Assembly (NCBI GenBank): GCA_003049485.1 | Contig: PYST01000122.1 | Coordinates: 1-64,000, forward strand | From: Ophioceras dolichostomum | Taxonomy: Eukaryota; Ascomycota; Sordariomycetes; Magnaporthales; Ophioceraceae | Direction: 5' to 3' | DNA: 64,000 bases | Part shown: in pieces, positions 23,155 through 39,000 of the stretch | Numbering within the stretch: position 1 is the first letter of the stretch | Layout of the letters: each line of letters begins with the position of its first letter | Made by a program: the position numbers and the translations under genes | The notes under the pieces: generated by a model | What the model saw: the letters and a program-made list of their open reading frames with translations, nothing else | Database searches by the model: none | What the model was told of the DNA's origin: nothing

Positions 23155-24430
23155 ACTGCAGCCGGTCCTGTCTGTTCTGCCTCGAGCGCCTACTACTGCA
23201 GGCGATGACGGGCTGATGCTGCAGCAGGAGGAGCGAAAGGGCCGATGTGGAAAGAGATAAAATCGTTGAAAGGTCTCCCAAGGCGGTTGGCGGAAGTCCA
23301 AGTGGGCAAAGACGAAGAGATATTGACGTTTCCACGCCCTCGATTCTCTCCTCCCCACGGAGCCAGCCGCCTACTGCCAGCAGCCCAAGAGCCCAAGGGG
23401 CCACTAAGACGGTGGTGGCAGGGCCGGCGCCGTCTCCCCTCCAGGCTTTTTGGGATCTTGCAGTGGGCTCGCGTTGAACCCCTGCCGTCCGTTTTAGGTC
23501 CATCTCTTTCCTCCCACTGTTCGTCTCATTAGGGGCCGGGAAGGGAAGGGCTCGGAGGGACGTGCCAGGCAGACCGAGAGTGAAAGGAGGGCGAAAACGT
23601 GTTGAGGGATGGAAAAGGAGAACATTAAGTTTGGCGCTAGCGATGGACGGCCTGACCAGGACCAGGGACAGGCTGGCCGGACTTGGTCCCGCTAGCTTCA
23701 CCTGTCGCCTTTTAGTTCGAACCATCACCGATTTAGGAGGCGCATGGCAACGACAGCTGCTCACCGTAATGGGAGACGCCAGACAGAAGTCAAAAAAAGT
23801 CGGAGCCTCCGGCGACGAAGCATTCGCGATATTATCTGTTTTCGGTTTAGCATTAAACGCAGTAAATGCACACGCTCCATGGGGCTTGATGGTTAGTGGT
23901 GAAAGGGGCGTCGTGGTTGGATAGAGCCAGCCCAGCCGCCTTGCGGCCGCCATTGGGCAGCGGCGGCGAACCCCCAAGTTCTCACGACCAACGACATGGC
24001 AGACGAAAAAGTCCCATGCAGTTGGTGGCTGCATCGTGACCGCATCGTTGTGTGCCCAGCCGGTCTAAGAACAGCCAGCAGGGGCTGCTGGACTGAGGGC
24101 GAAAGGGATCGAGCGCCAACGACGACAAGGATGAAGCAAGTAATTGGAGGTATTCGCCTGGCGCTTGTCATGGATCGTGACAGATACGGACAGGGTTTAG
24201 CGTTTCGCAGCGGTGACACAAACGTGCTGTTCTGCTGTTCAGGAATGAGATCGGGGCGACCGTGGAGGCATCATTCATCAAATGATAAGTCGCCCACCAC
24301 TCACCAAATGGAGAACGACGCTGTGATTGGTCTCTTATCGGTGAAGATTGGAATGCACCGTAAATGGCGTACATGTGGCCTGTGATTGGCTAGTACGGTT
24401 GGCGGAGCTACGAGGCAGAAACCGATCTTT
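23155..24430. other. No supported gene; upstream region of the CFEM receptor
   Basis: Long ORFs here (for example 23093-24034 on the minus strand) are in a frame unrelated to the receptor and show no domain. I see nothing else. Confidence 0.5.
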
Positions 24431-24565
24431 GACTCCAGGGGCTCCCGCTCTGAACCGTGGACCGGGCTGGATATGGCCATTGCGTAAACATTCAGTGTGG
24501 AAAACGTTAAAGAATTCACTAACATAGCTGGCCCATTTCCTGGAATCGTACCCTCTTTGTCCTTC
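24431..24565 (+). repeat. Mutated duplicate of part of the ankyrin pseudogene
   Basis: This 135-bp stretch matches 26280-26414, sharing CTCCAGGGGCTCCCG, GACCGGGCTGGATATGGCCA and CATTTCCTGGAATCGTACCC. Differences concentrate in the middle and are mostly G-to-A or C-to-T. One creates TAA where the other copy has TGG. The pattern resembles repeat-induced point mutation. Confidence 0.85.
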
Positions 24566-24665
24566 TGATATATTCAACCGCTCAACCGCCCCCGTATTCA
24601 ATTTTCAAAGCTCTGTTGATCCATTGCATCGAGTTTGTTTGTTTCCTAATTCGCGGTTTTTTCCT

Positions 24666-27655
<2,990 letters not shown>

Positions 27656-27969
27656 AACGGGACGGGACCGCTCGCGGCACACCACACCCCCGGGACTTCC
27701 TCGGACGGACTTTCGCTTTCTGCGTCTTCCGCTCGGCAAACGTTTCCCCGGGTGGTCCGAGGGAAGTCAAAGCGGCGAGACGTCGACATGCAAGCACCGA
27801 TGACGACGATCTTCTCTGATGCCGATGATGAATCATGATTTTTCGAAGGGACGGCGCCACAACCTTCTTTCTTTCTGGGGGAGTTCTTTCGTTCTGGGGG
27901 AGTTATTTCCTTCTGGAGAGTTATTTCTTTCTTGAGGAGTTCTTTCTTTATTACTATTGAGTGTTATCT

Positions 27970-28031
27970 ATGATGCGTCGATGCTTCGATGCGTCGATGA
28001 TTCGATGCTTCGATGCTTTGATGCTTCGATG
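27970..28031. repeat. GATGCTTC-type minisatellite
   Basis: Variants of CGATGCTT/CGATGCGT, about 8-9 nt each, are repeated through this stretch. A shorter version recurs in the second duplication unit at about 28377-28408. Confidence 0.8.
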
Positions 28032-28455
28032 CATCCCATTTCCTTTTGCACGGAATTTTGTTTCAAGGCTCTTTTCTTCTTCTTACCAATCTCCCTTATT
28101 GTACCGGAAATCGTTTCAGGGCCCGAAGGCCCTTCGCCGCCGCTATATTCCGATCCCGTCGATGGAGACTGGGTGGCACTGATAAGAGGCAGCTCGCTTA
28201 GTGGAGCCGTTACGGCAGACGCCATGAAGGCCACCGTCGCAGCCGGCTTGTGGGCACCAGCCGTGACCGCTCGCGGCATACCCCTGGGACTTCCTCGGGC
28301 CTAGGGACGGCGCCACAACCTTCTTTCTTTTCTGGAGGAGTTCTTTCTTTATTATCATTGAGTGTTGTCTATAATACGTCTATGCGTCTATGCGTCGATG
28401 CCTCGATGCATCCCCTTTCTTTTCGCACGGAATTTTGTTTCAAGGCTCTATCTCC

Positions 28456-31265
28456 TGTACTGTACAAAAAAAAAAAACGTTTCAGGGCCTGAGGAGGATC
28501 CTGCACCACTACTTACAACATAATTTGTCGGCTCCGAGAGCCTCAAGTCCGACCCTTCGGCTGGGCAGGGTTTGGGGGTTGCACGAGTGCGACCTTCTTT
28601 GGCAACGAGCTGGAGGTCGACTCTTGAGCTCTGTGTCTGTCTGTCCTGGAGACGACAAGATAAATCCAGACGCGAAGAAAATAAACCGCTAAACTCGCTT
28701 TCGTATCCTACGTTATGTATCGTAGCTGGTGATAAAGCAGCGGGAGAACGGAATCCAAACTTTCCTCCTTTTCCTCAATCCTCTGTGGATGGGATGTGAT
28801 GTGATCCGTGTCCGCTTCCTCGCACAGGTGGACTGCGCACAGGGTGTAGACAGCTGCAATGGCTTGGAACACCACATACGCCCGTACGCCCTTGGCAGGT
28901 CCTGTTGCCCCCTCCATCTGTATTCCTGTACAGCGTAGGTACGAGGTCATCCCGTGCCAACAAGCCCTTGACCAAATATGGAGACGAGGCCATTCGTGCA
29001 TCCATTGAGAATGCGGAAAATCAGCCACCTACGAAGAAAGTGCATATTTTGATGGGAAATATTGAAAAATTGGGCGCCGGAACATATCCCAGCCGTACCT
29101 AATCCAACGACAAGGACCCCTGGAAAGTCCCTAGAAATGGACAGGGGTCAACACCGAAAGCTGCAGCACGACAGCGCCGATCCCCCAACAGACGCTCCGA
29201 GCTCTCCCATCGAGAAGCAGCAAGCTCTTTCTTTGTCTCCAGTCTCGACGGGACCTCTTTCCAACCTCCCGGGATCGATCCTCCTCTCTCATGTCACCTT
29301 TTTGATAATAAACATACGTCGTAACCACAAGGATGATGACGACTAGATACCTACCTACAGAAAAAGTGATGAATCAGTCGGCGGTTGATCAACGTAATGG
29401 ATCGGCGACTGGCTTATCAGCTTTCTTTGTTTTGTCCCAACCTCACTTCCTCGCTTCAACTTTGCTTTTATTATGGGCCTGTTATGGCAGACCGCTGCCC
29501 GCCAGCTGAAGCACGCCGAGACGCCACATAGAACACACTCAGCCAGCTGGAGCACATCTTATTGGCTACACCTCTCTATCCCGCGCTCAAGAAACATCAA
29601 GACCGCGCTAGCATGCGCGCTCTTCTTTGTTGATCGTTGTGACAACGGGAAGGGGGAAAAAAAAAGGAAATTGATGGATGGGTGGGTGAGGACTCGAAGA
29701 AGGGCGGACGAGCAGGTGAGCAGACGAGACTATCTGGATCCTGGAATCTGGGGTTAAGAATTAAGACTCGATCGAATACCCAGAGAAAAACCAGCGGAAG
29801 AGCTAGACTGCCCTAGAATCGACGGTTGGCAGCTGGCCTGGGGAAACAAACCGTGCAGCCCCAACTAGGCCACTCCGAATTGATGTGCACTCTGGCTGGT
29901 GCAATCTTCGAGAGCCGTTCTAAAACCTCACAAGTGCCACAGATGGTGGAACTCGCATTTGGAGGGGAAACAGAAGGGCACGAACCAACCAGTGGAAAAG
30001 GCTTTGCGTTGGGTGAGATCTTAGTGGCAAAACAGGGCACTTGGGGCGTAAAGCGGCGGACGCACTATGAGCTCTAGCGTGTGCTTGCGTCTGGCCCCTT
30101 CCCAAAAGCTGCTGGAGCTGGCTCACTCCGACTGCCAGCTGCAGCCCATCTCAAGCCTGCCGCCCGCCTCTGCCCGCCCATCGCAACACCAACTCATCCA
30201 CACACACTACCAAAACCTGAACACGGCCAGGACCGCCGCCCGCCACTTCTTTTTCGCTCATCCCCATCTCCCATCCCGGTCCCCCCACGAAAGATTTGCG
30301 AACGTCCCCCGACGATGGCTAGCCTCGATTGTGTCCTCGACGCTAGCATCTCGGCTCGTCTCCTCCCCGTGCCTCTCTCTTTCCATCGTTTCGTTCTTGC
30401 CCACTCCTGTACTGCCGTCGAAGAAAGGGCCCCGTCGCTTGTCGGGCTCTGTCGGGGATTTGTATCACACTCGAAGGCAAAAAAAAAAAAAAAGGGGGGG
30501 GGGGGGGGGACAACAAAGAGCACGTACAATACACACACCTACGCCTACATGTCGTCCAGCCAGCCTCCCCGAGCGCAAAAGAACGAAAAAGACGCACATA
30601 CAAAACATGTGCCCATGCACGACTGCACGACCGCCGCGGATATCTCATCACCACCAACAGATTTAACAAGGTTCAGCTTCGCCAGAGCCCGCCGTCGCAT
30701 CCCGGTCTGGGCAGAGCAGGGAGCGACGATCAGTTGCAGGGGGGGGGGGGGCCTTTGCTCCTCCTTTGTCCCATTGTCACTCCCTGCCTGCTTTCGGTCG
30801 AGGAACTGGTTGGGTGGGCAGGTTGAGCACTCGCTACCTGAAGACGAGCTGAACCACCCTCAAGAAAAGGCACGACAGGGGTAGTGCTGGGGGAATTAAA
30901 TTAATTGGGAGGACGGGGATAGCCGGTACCGCACCTGTGGTGAACTATCGCACATGTTCTGTGCCCAGCTAACTACTAGTAGTACTAGGTACTAGCGTCA
31001 CTGCTGGCAGCGAGACTTCGATCCTTCAGGGACCTCGATCCCTCGACAAAGTCAAAACGCAGCTGGCTGGCTCTCTGGGTTGGTTTGTTTCCTTCACCTT
31101 CCTGCCCTCACTCCAACATACTAGTACTGCCTTCAAGTTCCTCCTGTACAGATGACTGTAGGTGTTGCCTACTACCACGGATCACTACTAAGCACATTGA
31201 GCTTGCTAGCCTGTGGTGTCTTCTGGTCTTGAAGTCACAGTAACACTCTGTTGCTTGCCTGCACG
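28456..31265. other. No supported gene; upstream of the large unknown protein
   Basis: No ORF carries a recognisable domain. At 30480-30509 a run of 14 A is followed directly by 16 G, and a 12-G run occurs near 30739. The stretch just before 31266 probably contains the promoter and 5' UTR of the next gene. Confidence 0.5.
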
Positions 31266-34200
31266 ATGGCGGCTCCGATAAACTCCAGCAGGTTGCTCCC
31301 CCTCCAGGGCAACGGAGCTGCTTCCGGTAGGCAGCCGCGGAATGGAGCAAACGATAGGAGGTTTGGGGATTTCGTGGACTCGAGGATGTCGCGGCTTCAC
31401 AACGTCAGAAGGTGGGATGGCGCTGCCCGGACAAGCTACCTGTGGGACAACCTGAGGAGGGTGAGTACTAGTACCTTCTGGCTTGCCATAGCAGGTCCCT
31501 GTTGCCTTCACGTCCTCTAGCTCTCCGTCCTCGAGGCTTCCTCTGTGCGAAGACTTCCGGGTATCTGACCATATTCGCCCATCGAACAAACAGGACCCCG
31601 AACTGTGGGACAACCATGGCAACTGCTACGTGCACTTATACGGCCAAGGCCAGTCCCGTCGCGGCCCGGCCTTCCGACTCCCTTTCCAGCTTCTGGTCGA
31701 ACAAAGGTGCACCCCGCTGCTCGAGAGGTTCATGGCCGGGGTGGGACCCAACCAGATGAGCGAGGAGGTACCGAGGGGCAGGCAGCCGTATCGACACATA
31801 CACTACCACCAACAACAGCAGCTACAGCAGCAGCGACGGCGGGACCACGCCACCGCCCAAGCAATACCCGAGAACAAGACGGCAACGGGGACGCCGGAGC
31901 AGCGCGTCGAGCTGTACATCCCAGCCCCGCCCGGCTCGGACAAGGCCCAGGCGCTCGCGTACCACCTCGCCACGCGCAACTTCTTCGCCTGGCTGCTCCG
32001 GCGGTCGCTCGTCGGCGAGCACCTCGGCGCCGCGTTCTCGGCGCTGCTGGCGAGCATGCGCGATTTCAGGGACCCGGAGTACCAATACTGCGACGGCAGC
32101 AGAGAAGGGGTGGACAACGTAGGGGACCTCGTCGCCTACCTGGATGAGGAGGGATACCTCGACTTCGTGGGGCAGTCGAACAACGCCCTCGCCGCTCTAT
32201 TCCTCGCGGAGCGCTTCCACTTCAGGGACCTCTACGTCGAGGCCTTCGCGCACTGCGCGGGCATGTATGAGGGCCTCTACAGGAGCTCTGAGTATCAGGT
32301 AAGTACCAGGCAGCTAATACGTAGTGTGCAGTCAAAGTTCTTTTCCTACTTGCATCCCCCTCTCGGTCCATAGGCGCTCAAGCTCGACACTGACGGACCA
32401 CATCCGTAACCCCACCAACAGTACATTAGCCCCATCTCGAGACGGCAAATCCGCAAAGCGCGTACCGACATGGACGCGAAGCTGAGGAAGGCCAGCAAGA
32501 TGCTCCGAAACTTCGTAGAGGACGACCTCTCCGAGTCGCACCTCGGTATGACCGCCGGCGCCAGGGACCATCTCGACAACTTCCGGGCCTTCATTCGCCG
32601 ATTCTATACCGCCGCGTTCGCCGAATCCGCAGCATGGTCGCGCTCGGGCGGCGCCGGCGGTAGCGGATCCTCGTCCGGGTCGAAAAGTAGGAGCAATGCC
32701 ATCCTAAGTCCTCAGTTCTATCGAGCTGTGCGAGACGACTTCGAAGCCCTCTACGAATACCTCGTCGACGAGCGTTTCTCCGTCGGCGACTCCAGCCCGC
32801 TCCTCGCCCAGGGCGGGCTGTGTGTTCTCCAGAGTGTCGAGGCGTTCGACCGGCGACACGGCCATACTTCCCTCCTGCATCCGCTGCCCCTGTTACCGGA
32901 GATCACGCCCTCGGGCGCATATGGCGGCGGGTATAGGGGCCCGTCTCCGTCGTTACCACTGCCGCTTCCTGCGCCTTCATCTCCGCGTCGCCGCTCCTGG
33001 CTGGGCGGCCGCGGAGACAAGACGAAGCTCAGGGCCGATGGCCGCCTTGTGGCCCATGCTGCTTTGATGCGCGCGACCAACGTCTCCCGTGTGGATCTGC
33101 TAGAGAACCAGCTCGTCTGCGCATATCGGAAGTTCGAGGAGGAGGCTGTCGTCAATCCTTCAGCTCCATCGATCAGCGGCGGAGGAGGTGGAGGCGGCGG
33201 GATTGGAAGCAGCGGCAACGGCAGCAGCAATGGCAAACAGTCCGACGCAAAGACCGCTCTGTTCTCCGCCTCTTCCATTGTCGACGCTCGCAAGGTGCGC
33301 TGGATCTTGATCTACTGCGTCTACCAGACCGTCCGGGGATGTGCCTTACCCAAGGAGAGCGATCTTCGCTGCGGGGACGATGATGTTGCCATGACGACGA
33401 CTCAGTCCTACCATATTGCCATCGACTTGGACAAAATGCAGCTTCCCTGGGAGGACAACACTCCGCGCATCCCAGTTGGCAGATGGGTGCACTCGCAAGG
33501 CACCGGCTCTCCACTTCTAGTAGCTACCCCAGGCGACTCACTCGTCAACAACAACAGCAACAACGACGACGACAGAGACAACCACTCTCGGTGCAGGGCG
33601 AGTGCATCAAAGACGATGGAGATCAAGCCGGATGTCGACTACTACGCGCTCACACACCGTGGCGAGTCCGTCCCCGCGTCTGCACGTTCACAGGTGACGC
33701 CCTCCATCTACTCGGCGGACGGGGTCGTCGTCATCCCGCCCCGTCGGAGCAGCCTCCCCCGTAGCCTGAGCCTCTCCCGAAACAGCACATTCAGGCTTTC
33801 GTTGGGGCTCTTCCGCAGCAGCTCGGGCAACGCGAGTGGCGGCGCTGTCGGAAACCAGAATTCTTCTTCCGGTGAGCCGACGAGGGCGAAGACGTCGGCT
33901 GGCCCGGTCCCGCCGTCGCCGTCCTCGCCCACGTTGTCTACTCGGCTCCAGCGCCCAGTCACGGCTGCAGCCCGTACTGGTGGTGCACGGAAGAGCGGGC
34001 CGCTAGTCAGCCCGACGGGCAGCAGCAAGAAAGCCGGGCCACCGCCACCGTCTCGCCGGCTGTCGACCTACCAGGAGATCGTCGTCCAGGGTTACGGCAA
34101 CGGCACGAATCACGGCAACGTCAGCTTCGGCTCGCACTCGTACACTCCAGCCATAGCCGCCGAGGAAGGTGGCGACCTCGCCATCGACACAGCGGTCACG

Positions 34201-35007
34201 ACTGCCGAAGAAACACCCAGCGCCACCGGCGCCGATGAGGACGCAGGCGGGACGCAACGTTCGCCCTCCACAGCCTCCAACGCGTCCAGCGTAAGCGACA
34301 ACTCCAGCTCGGCCGCCACGTCCTTCGCGACAGCAGCCACGACGGCGCCCAGCTCGCCCCTGACCGCTGAGGCTATCATCCCTCCCGTCGACATCCTCCC
34401 CGTCGCTGCAACCACCACCACTTCCATAAAGCCGCCAGCAGCAACGACAACATACCACCAACAGCAACCGCCTGCCGAACTACCTGCTGAATTATCTGCT
34501 GCGTACACGACGGCAGCAGCAGTAGTCCGACCAACCACCTCCCCAGCCCTCCCCTCCCTCGCCTCCCCCCTCGCACCCACAGTCCCAACCCGCAGCCCAG
34601 CCCGCCGCAGCCTCAGCGCCAACATCGACACCGTTGCCGAGGCCTGGTCAGCAGCGCTCCCTCCTCCGCTTCGCATCCAGAAGAGGATGTCTCTCAACCT
34701 GAACACCAACACCAACACCAACACCGACACCAGCTTCATCGACTCCCCCTCCGCCTTCGGCAGCGGGAGATACGTCGACGATGTCGAGGTTAACGACAAT
34801 GACAACTGGGCCGTACCCCCCATCAACCCCGCCCGCCATCACCATCATCATTCCCATCCCCACCCACTCAGCGCCCCGCCCCTCGACGGGCTGGTGGACG
34901 TGTGGGACCAGTTCCCCGAACTGGGCGGACATCGCGAGCTCAAGATGTCGGGGGCCCTGCAGGGGCAGCTGAGGCCGCAGACGGCTGGAAGGGCGAGGGG
35001 GTATTAG
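31266..35007 (+). CDS. Large fungal protein of unknown function (DUF8004-like)
   Basis: Three exons (31266-31460, 31594-32298, 32422-35007) join in phase 0 and give 1161 residues. The first 400 residues look folded: RRWDGAARTSYLWDNLRRDPELW, then GNCYVHLYGQGQSRRGPAFR, RNFFAWLLRRSLVGEHLG and a helical segment around 300-400. I associate the GNC-x-V-x-LY-x-x-GQSRRGP signature with the Pezizomycotina family annotated as DUF8004; the label is from memory and should be checked. Residues 500-1161 are mostly disordered: Ser/Thr/Pro-rich, with histidine and asparagine runs and repeated NT dipeptides. There is no signal peptide or transmembrane segment, so it is presumably intracellular. Both introns are short (133 and 123 nt) with GTGAGT and GTAAGT donors. 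Confidence 0.85.
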
Positions 35008-36063
35008 GATGCACCGTTCAGATGCAAAGGTATTAGTAGCTAGCTAGCTCGAGGGCGTATTTCCTTTGTTAATTTTCTCTCTCTCTCTCTTCGCCCTTTT
35101 TGCGCTATGTGGTAATCCGTTCCAAGTCTTTTACGCTCCCATTACACTCGCTCTTTTTCAGGTTGTTTTTATGTGTTTTTATCTTCTCGTCAGCTTTTCA
35201 GAGTTCAGATACCCAAACAACACCGGCATCGGTTGCATTTGTCTTGATTTTGTGGCCTCCATCATGATATATCATCATCACTCCGTTGGCTGACAAGGGC
35301 TGCCGCTGTGCTCGTTTCGTTGTCCTCATTCTCCTAAGGGACCACCCTCGTTTTATCATCTCTTTAAAAGTCTCATACAAAGCTAGCGATTCAGTGAGCG
35401 AGGCATTATCGACTGTTAGGTGCTATTAGTTCGTGTCATCGAAAGATTGATCTAATTCAACCATATACGAGTTCTATCTTCCATAGACTGCTTGTACCTC
35501 ATCTCCCTACGTTGCGTTCCTACAACGGGTTCGTTCGAATCCATCAGATTGCATTCAACGCACACAAAACACAGGCACGAGATCATATACCTATCTATCC
35601 AAAAATCAAATTTCTATTGTCTTCCTTTGACGGAAAGACTCGCCGCCAGTTACACGTCTGTATATGCCTGTTTTGGCAAGCGAGAGAGAGAAAGATTTTA
35701 GAATTCGAACGGGAGGAAACAGAAGAAAATGGTTGAAACTGTTTGAAACACAAATGGCAGGAACTGGAAGGAACGGTACGAAACGGTAGGAGATTTGGAG
35801 CAGGACGGAATGGGAGGAACGGGAGGAACGGCAGGGAAGGCCAGATGGTACGAGATAGTAGAGATGTATGAATATAGCAAAAACGTAGCAAGTGTCCAAA
35901 AAAAAGCGTATCCAAAAGAACAAAGTGCCACGCTGCTCGCTCCCCATGCATGCGCACCTCGTATGTATCTAACTGATGATATCCCCTATCCAAACGGGGG
36001 ACGACGCCCTATCCAACAAAAGGGAGGGAAAAAAAGAAAAAGAAAAAAAGAAAACAAATCACA
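35008..36063. other. Convergent intergenic region
   Basis: The 3' flanks of the plus-strand unknown protein and the minus-strand ABC transporter meet here. It is AT-richer than its surroundings, with a TC run at 35078-35090 and no supported ORF. Polyadenylation signals for both genes presumably lie here, but I could not pick them with confidence. Confidence 0.5.
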
Positions 36064-39000
36064 TCACATAGCCTCAGCCCTAGCAACCCTCCCTCTCTCC
36101 AACTCCAGCCTAAAATCCGCATCCCTCACCGCCTCCGCCCTGTGCGCGACGGCGATGACGGTCGACTCGCGCAGCTCCTGCCGCAGCACCTCCTGGATGC
36201 GGAACGCGGTCTCGACATCGATGGACGCCGTCGCCTCGTCGAGGATCACGACGGGGCTGCGGCGCAGCACGGCGCGCGCGATGCCCACCAGCTGGCGCTG
36301 GCCCTGGGAGAGGTTCTTGCCGCCGCCGTCGACGCGGGTCGTTAGGGTGAAGCGGGCTTTGAGGGTTGTTGTCGTCGGGGCTGCTGTTGCTGCTTGGGCT
36401 GCTGGGTTTGAGACTGCTGCTGTCGTTGTTGTTGTTGGTGAGACTGCTGCTGATTTTGTGGTGGCGGGTGCGGAGGCGGCGGCGGCGGTTATGGAGGACG
36501 ATGAGGATGATGGGGGGAGGAATGGAGACGAACACGAAGAGGAAGACGACGAGGAGGACGGCGAGGGGTCGTCGTGGAGAGTTGGTGGCGTCGAGGCCAA
36601 GGAGGACGATCCGGAAGATGGGCTGAAGACGCGCGCGAGGACTTGTGCGCACTCCTCGTCGGTGAATTCTTCCAGGGGATCGAGGTTCTCTCGCAGCGTG
36701 CCTGGGAAAAGGACCGGGTCCTGCGCCACGAACGTCACGCGCCGGCGGAGGGCGTGCTTGTCCACCTTGGCGATGTCTACGTCGCCGATCCAGATGCTGC
36801 CGTTCGGGACTGAGGCGCTGGCGGTCGTCGCTGTATGGTGCCTAGTACTAGCACCACTGCTGTTGCCGTTGCCGGTAGAATGTCCCCCATTCGCAGGGGT
36901 ACTGGTGCCAGTGCTAGTGCCAGTGCTAGTGCCAGTGCTAGTGCCAGTGCTAGTGCCACTGTTAGTGCCGCTGCTGGTACCGGTGCCAGCCCGACTCCTC
37001 TCTCCGCCGCCGCCGGCATCGTTGTCGCTATACTTGCTGCCGCCACCCACAAAGACAAAGTCCGGCTCGTCCGGGAGGATCGTGCCCAGCAGCGCGAGGG
37101 CGAGAGTGCTCTTCCCCGAGCCGGTCCGACCCGTCACGGCGACGGTGGAGCCGGCCGGGATGCGGAAGCTGACGTTGCGAAGCGACGGCTCGAGGAAGGG
37201 AGCGTACCGCAGCGTCACGTTGTCGAAGACGATGTCGTCGCGGGCCGAGGGCCAGCCGGCGGCCGGAGGTGGCGGTTGCGGTTGCGACGACTTGTCGTCG
37301 CCGCTGCCATCTGGCTCGGTCTCCAGGTCCAGCAGCTCGATCACGCGCTCGACCGACACGAACATCATCTGCAGCTCGCCGTACTTCCGGCACAGGACGT
37401 GGGTGGTGTCGACGAAGGTGGCCGCGGCCGAGAGGACGAAGGCCACGGCTCCCGAGGACAGACCCGAAGACAGCGCCGTGGCGGTGAGGGCGAAGGTCGA
37501 GAGGGCAGAGAGGGTGTCGAACCGGTAGGCGAGCCAGCTCTGCAGCGACCAGTAAAAGTGGTCCATCTGCTGGAAGGCGTCGGTGGTGACGATGATGCGG
37601 TGCTCGAAGTGGGGCTGGGCGCGGAAGGCGCGGACCGTCGTCAGGCCCTCTAGCAGGGTGCCGAAGTTGGACATGAGCGGGCTGAGCGACACCATCTCGA
37701 GGCGGCGGAGGGACTGCGAGAGCGGCAGGAAGCGCTGGAAGATGTAGACGAACGAGGCGGTCATGACGAGGGCCAGGACGAGGAAGGGAGGAGTCGTGGA
37801 CGCGATGACGGCCACGGCCGAGACCCAGGCCACGACGTGGAAGGCCACCTGGTACAGCTGCGAGGCTATCTGGCCGTCGATGGTGCTGATGTCTGAGGTG
37901 ACGCGGTTCATGAGCCGGCCGACGGGCGTCACGTCGTAGAAGCGGAACGTGGCCGCGGACACGCGCCGCATGACGTCGGCGAAGAGCCTCCTTCCGGCAG
38001 CGTAGACGATCGCCACGACGGTCAGGTCCGAGAGTAGCTGCGATACGAGCTGTGCGAGGGAGATCATCATAAACCAGAACAGCCAAGGCCGCACGTTGTC
38101 CTCGGGAGGAGGCAGGCCGAAGTCGATGTCAATCCAGCCGCCGTTACCACCTGGTGTGGTGGTTGCCGCCGACATGTTATTAAAAAGACTGCTGTGCACG
38201 CTGTTGTAGTCGTGTGCAAGGCCATGGTGACTCGGGAGCGAAGCTGAGAGGAGCGGCGAGGACATGAAGACATCTTGGCCCCCGCGAGAAAGCCGGTGGG
38301 CGCTGGCATAACTGCCGGGGACCTGCAGTTGCGTGTGCAAACGATCGCCTGCAGCAGCAAAGACACCAGCGGCCGCCGCCTCAGTCTCGGTGCTGTAGGC
38401 CTCGCCCCAGACGCGAAGGAAGTAGAAATACAGAAGGTTGAAGAAGCGGTATGAAACAAAGAGCACGATCAGGAGGGCCCACAGCCACAGCTTTCCGGCT
38501 TTCACGTAGCGCCAGTACACCGAGGCCATGACGCCGCCGTGGGCACGGCGCTCGACCTCGATGAACTTGTCCTTGATGGCGGCCCCATGTGCGTGCTGCT
38601 GCTGCTGCTGCTCTTCCTGCTCGAGCTGTTGGCTACTTCCGAGGCCGTTGCCGTCATCGTCGTCGTCCATGTGCTTTATTGCCTCGTCGTCGGGTTGGTG
38701 CTTCTCAAGCGATGACGCCCTCTCGGCCGAAACCTCGTAGACTTGGTCCGCGAATGGACGAACGACGTCGACCCGGTGCGTCACGAACACGACCAGCCGG
38801 CCGCGGCAGAGTCCGCCGGGCGAGAACAGCTTGCGGACCACGGCTGTGGCCGTGTGGTGATCCAGCGCAGCAATGGGGTCGTCAAGCAGCAGGACGCGGG
38901 CGTTGGAGTAGATAGCCCTGGCCAGTGCAACACGCGCTTTCTGGCCGCCAGAGAGCCCGACGCCGTTCTCGCCCACCATGGACAGGTCGCCGCCTTCAAA

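Noticed and set aside
30081..30884. Plus-strand ORF of 267 codons
   Set aside because: It runs through the A14-G16 homopolymer and has no recognisable domain. Composition looks random.
35795..37528. Plus-strand ORF of 577 codons opposite the ABC transporter
   Set aside because: It is the antisense of an unmistakable NBD2. Its composition (Val/Pro/Leu runs) mirrors the low-complexity insert.
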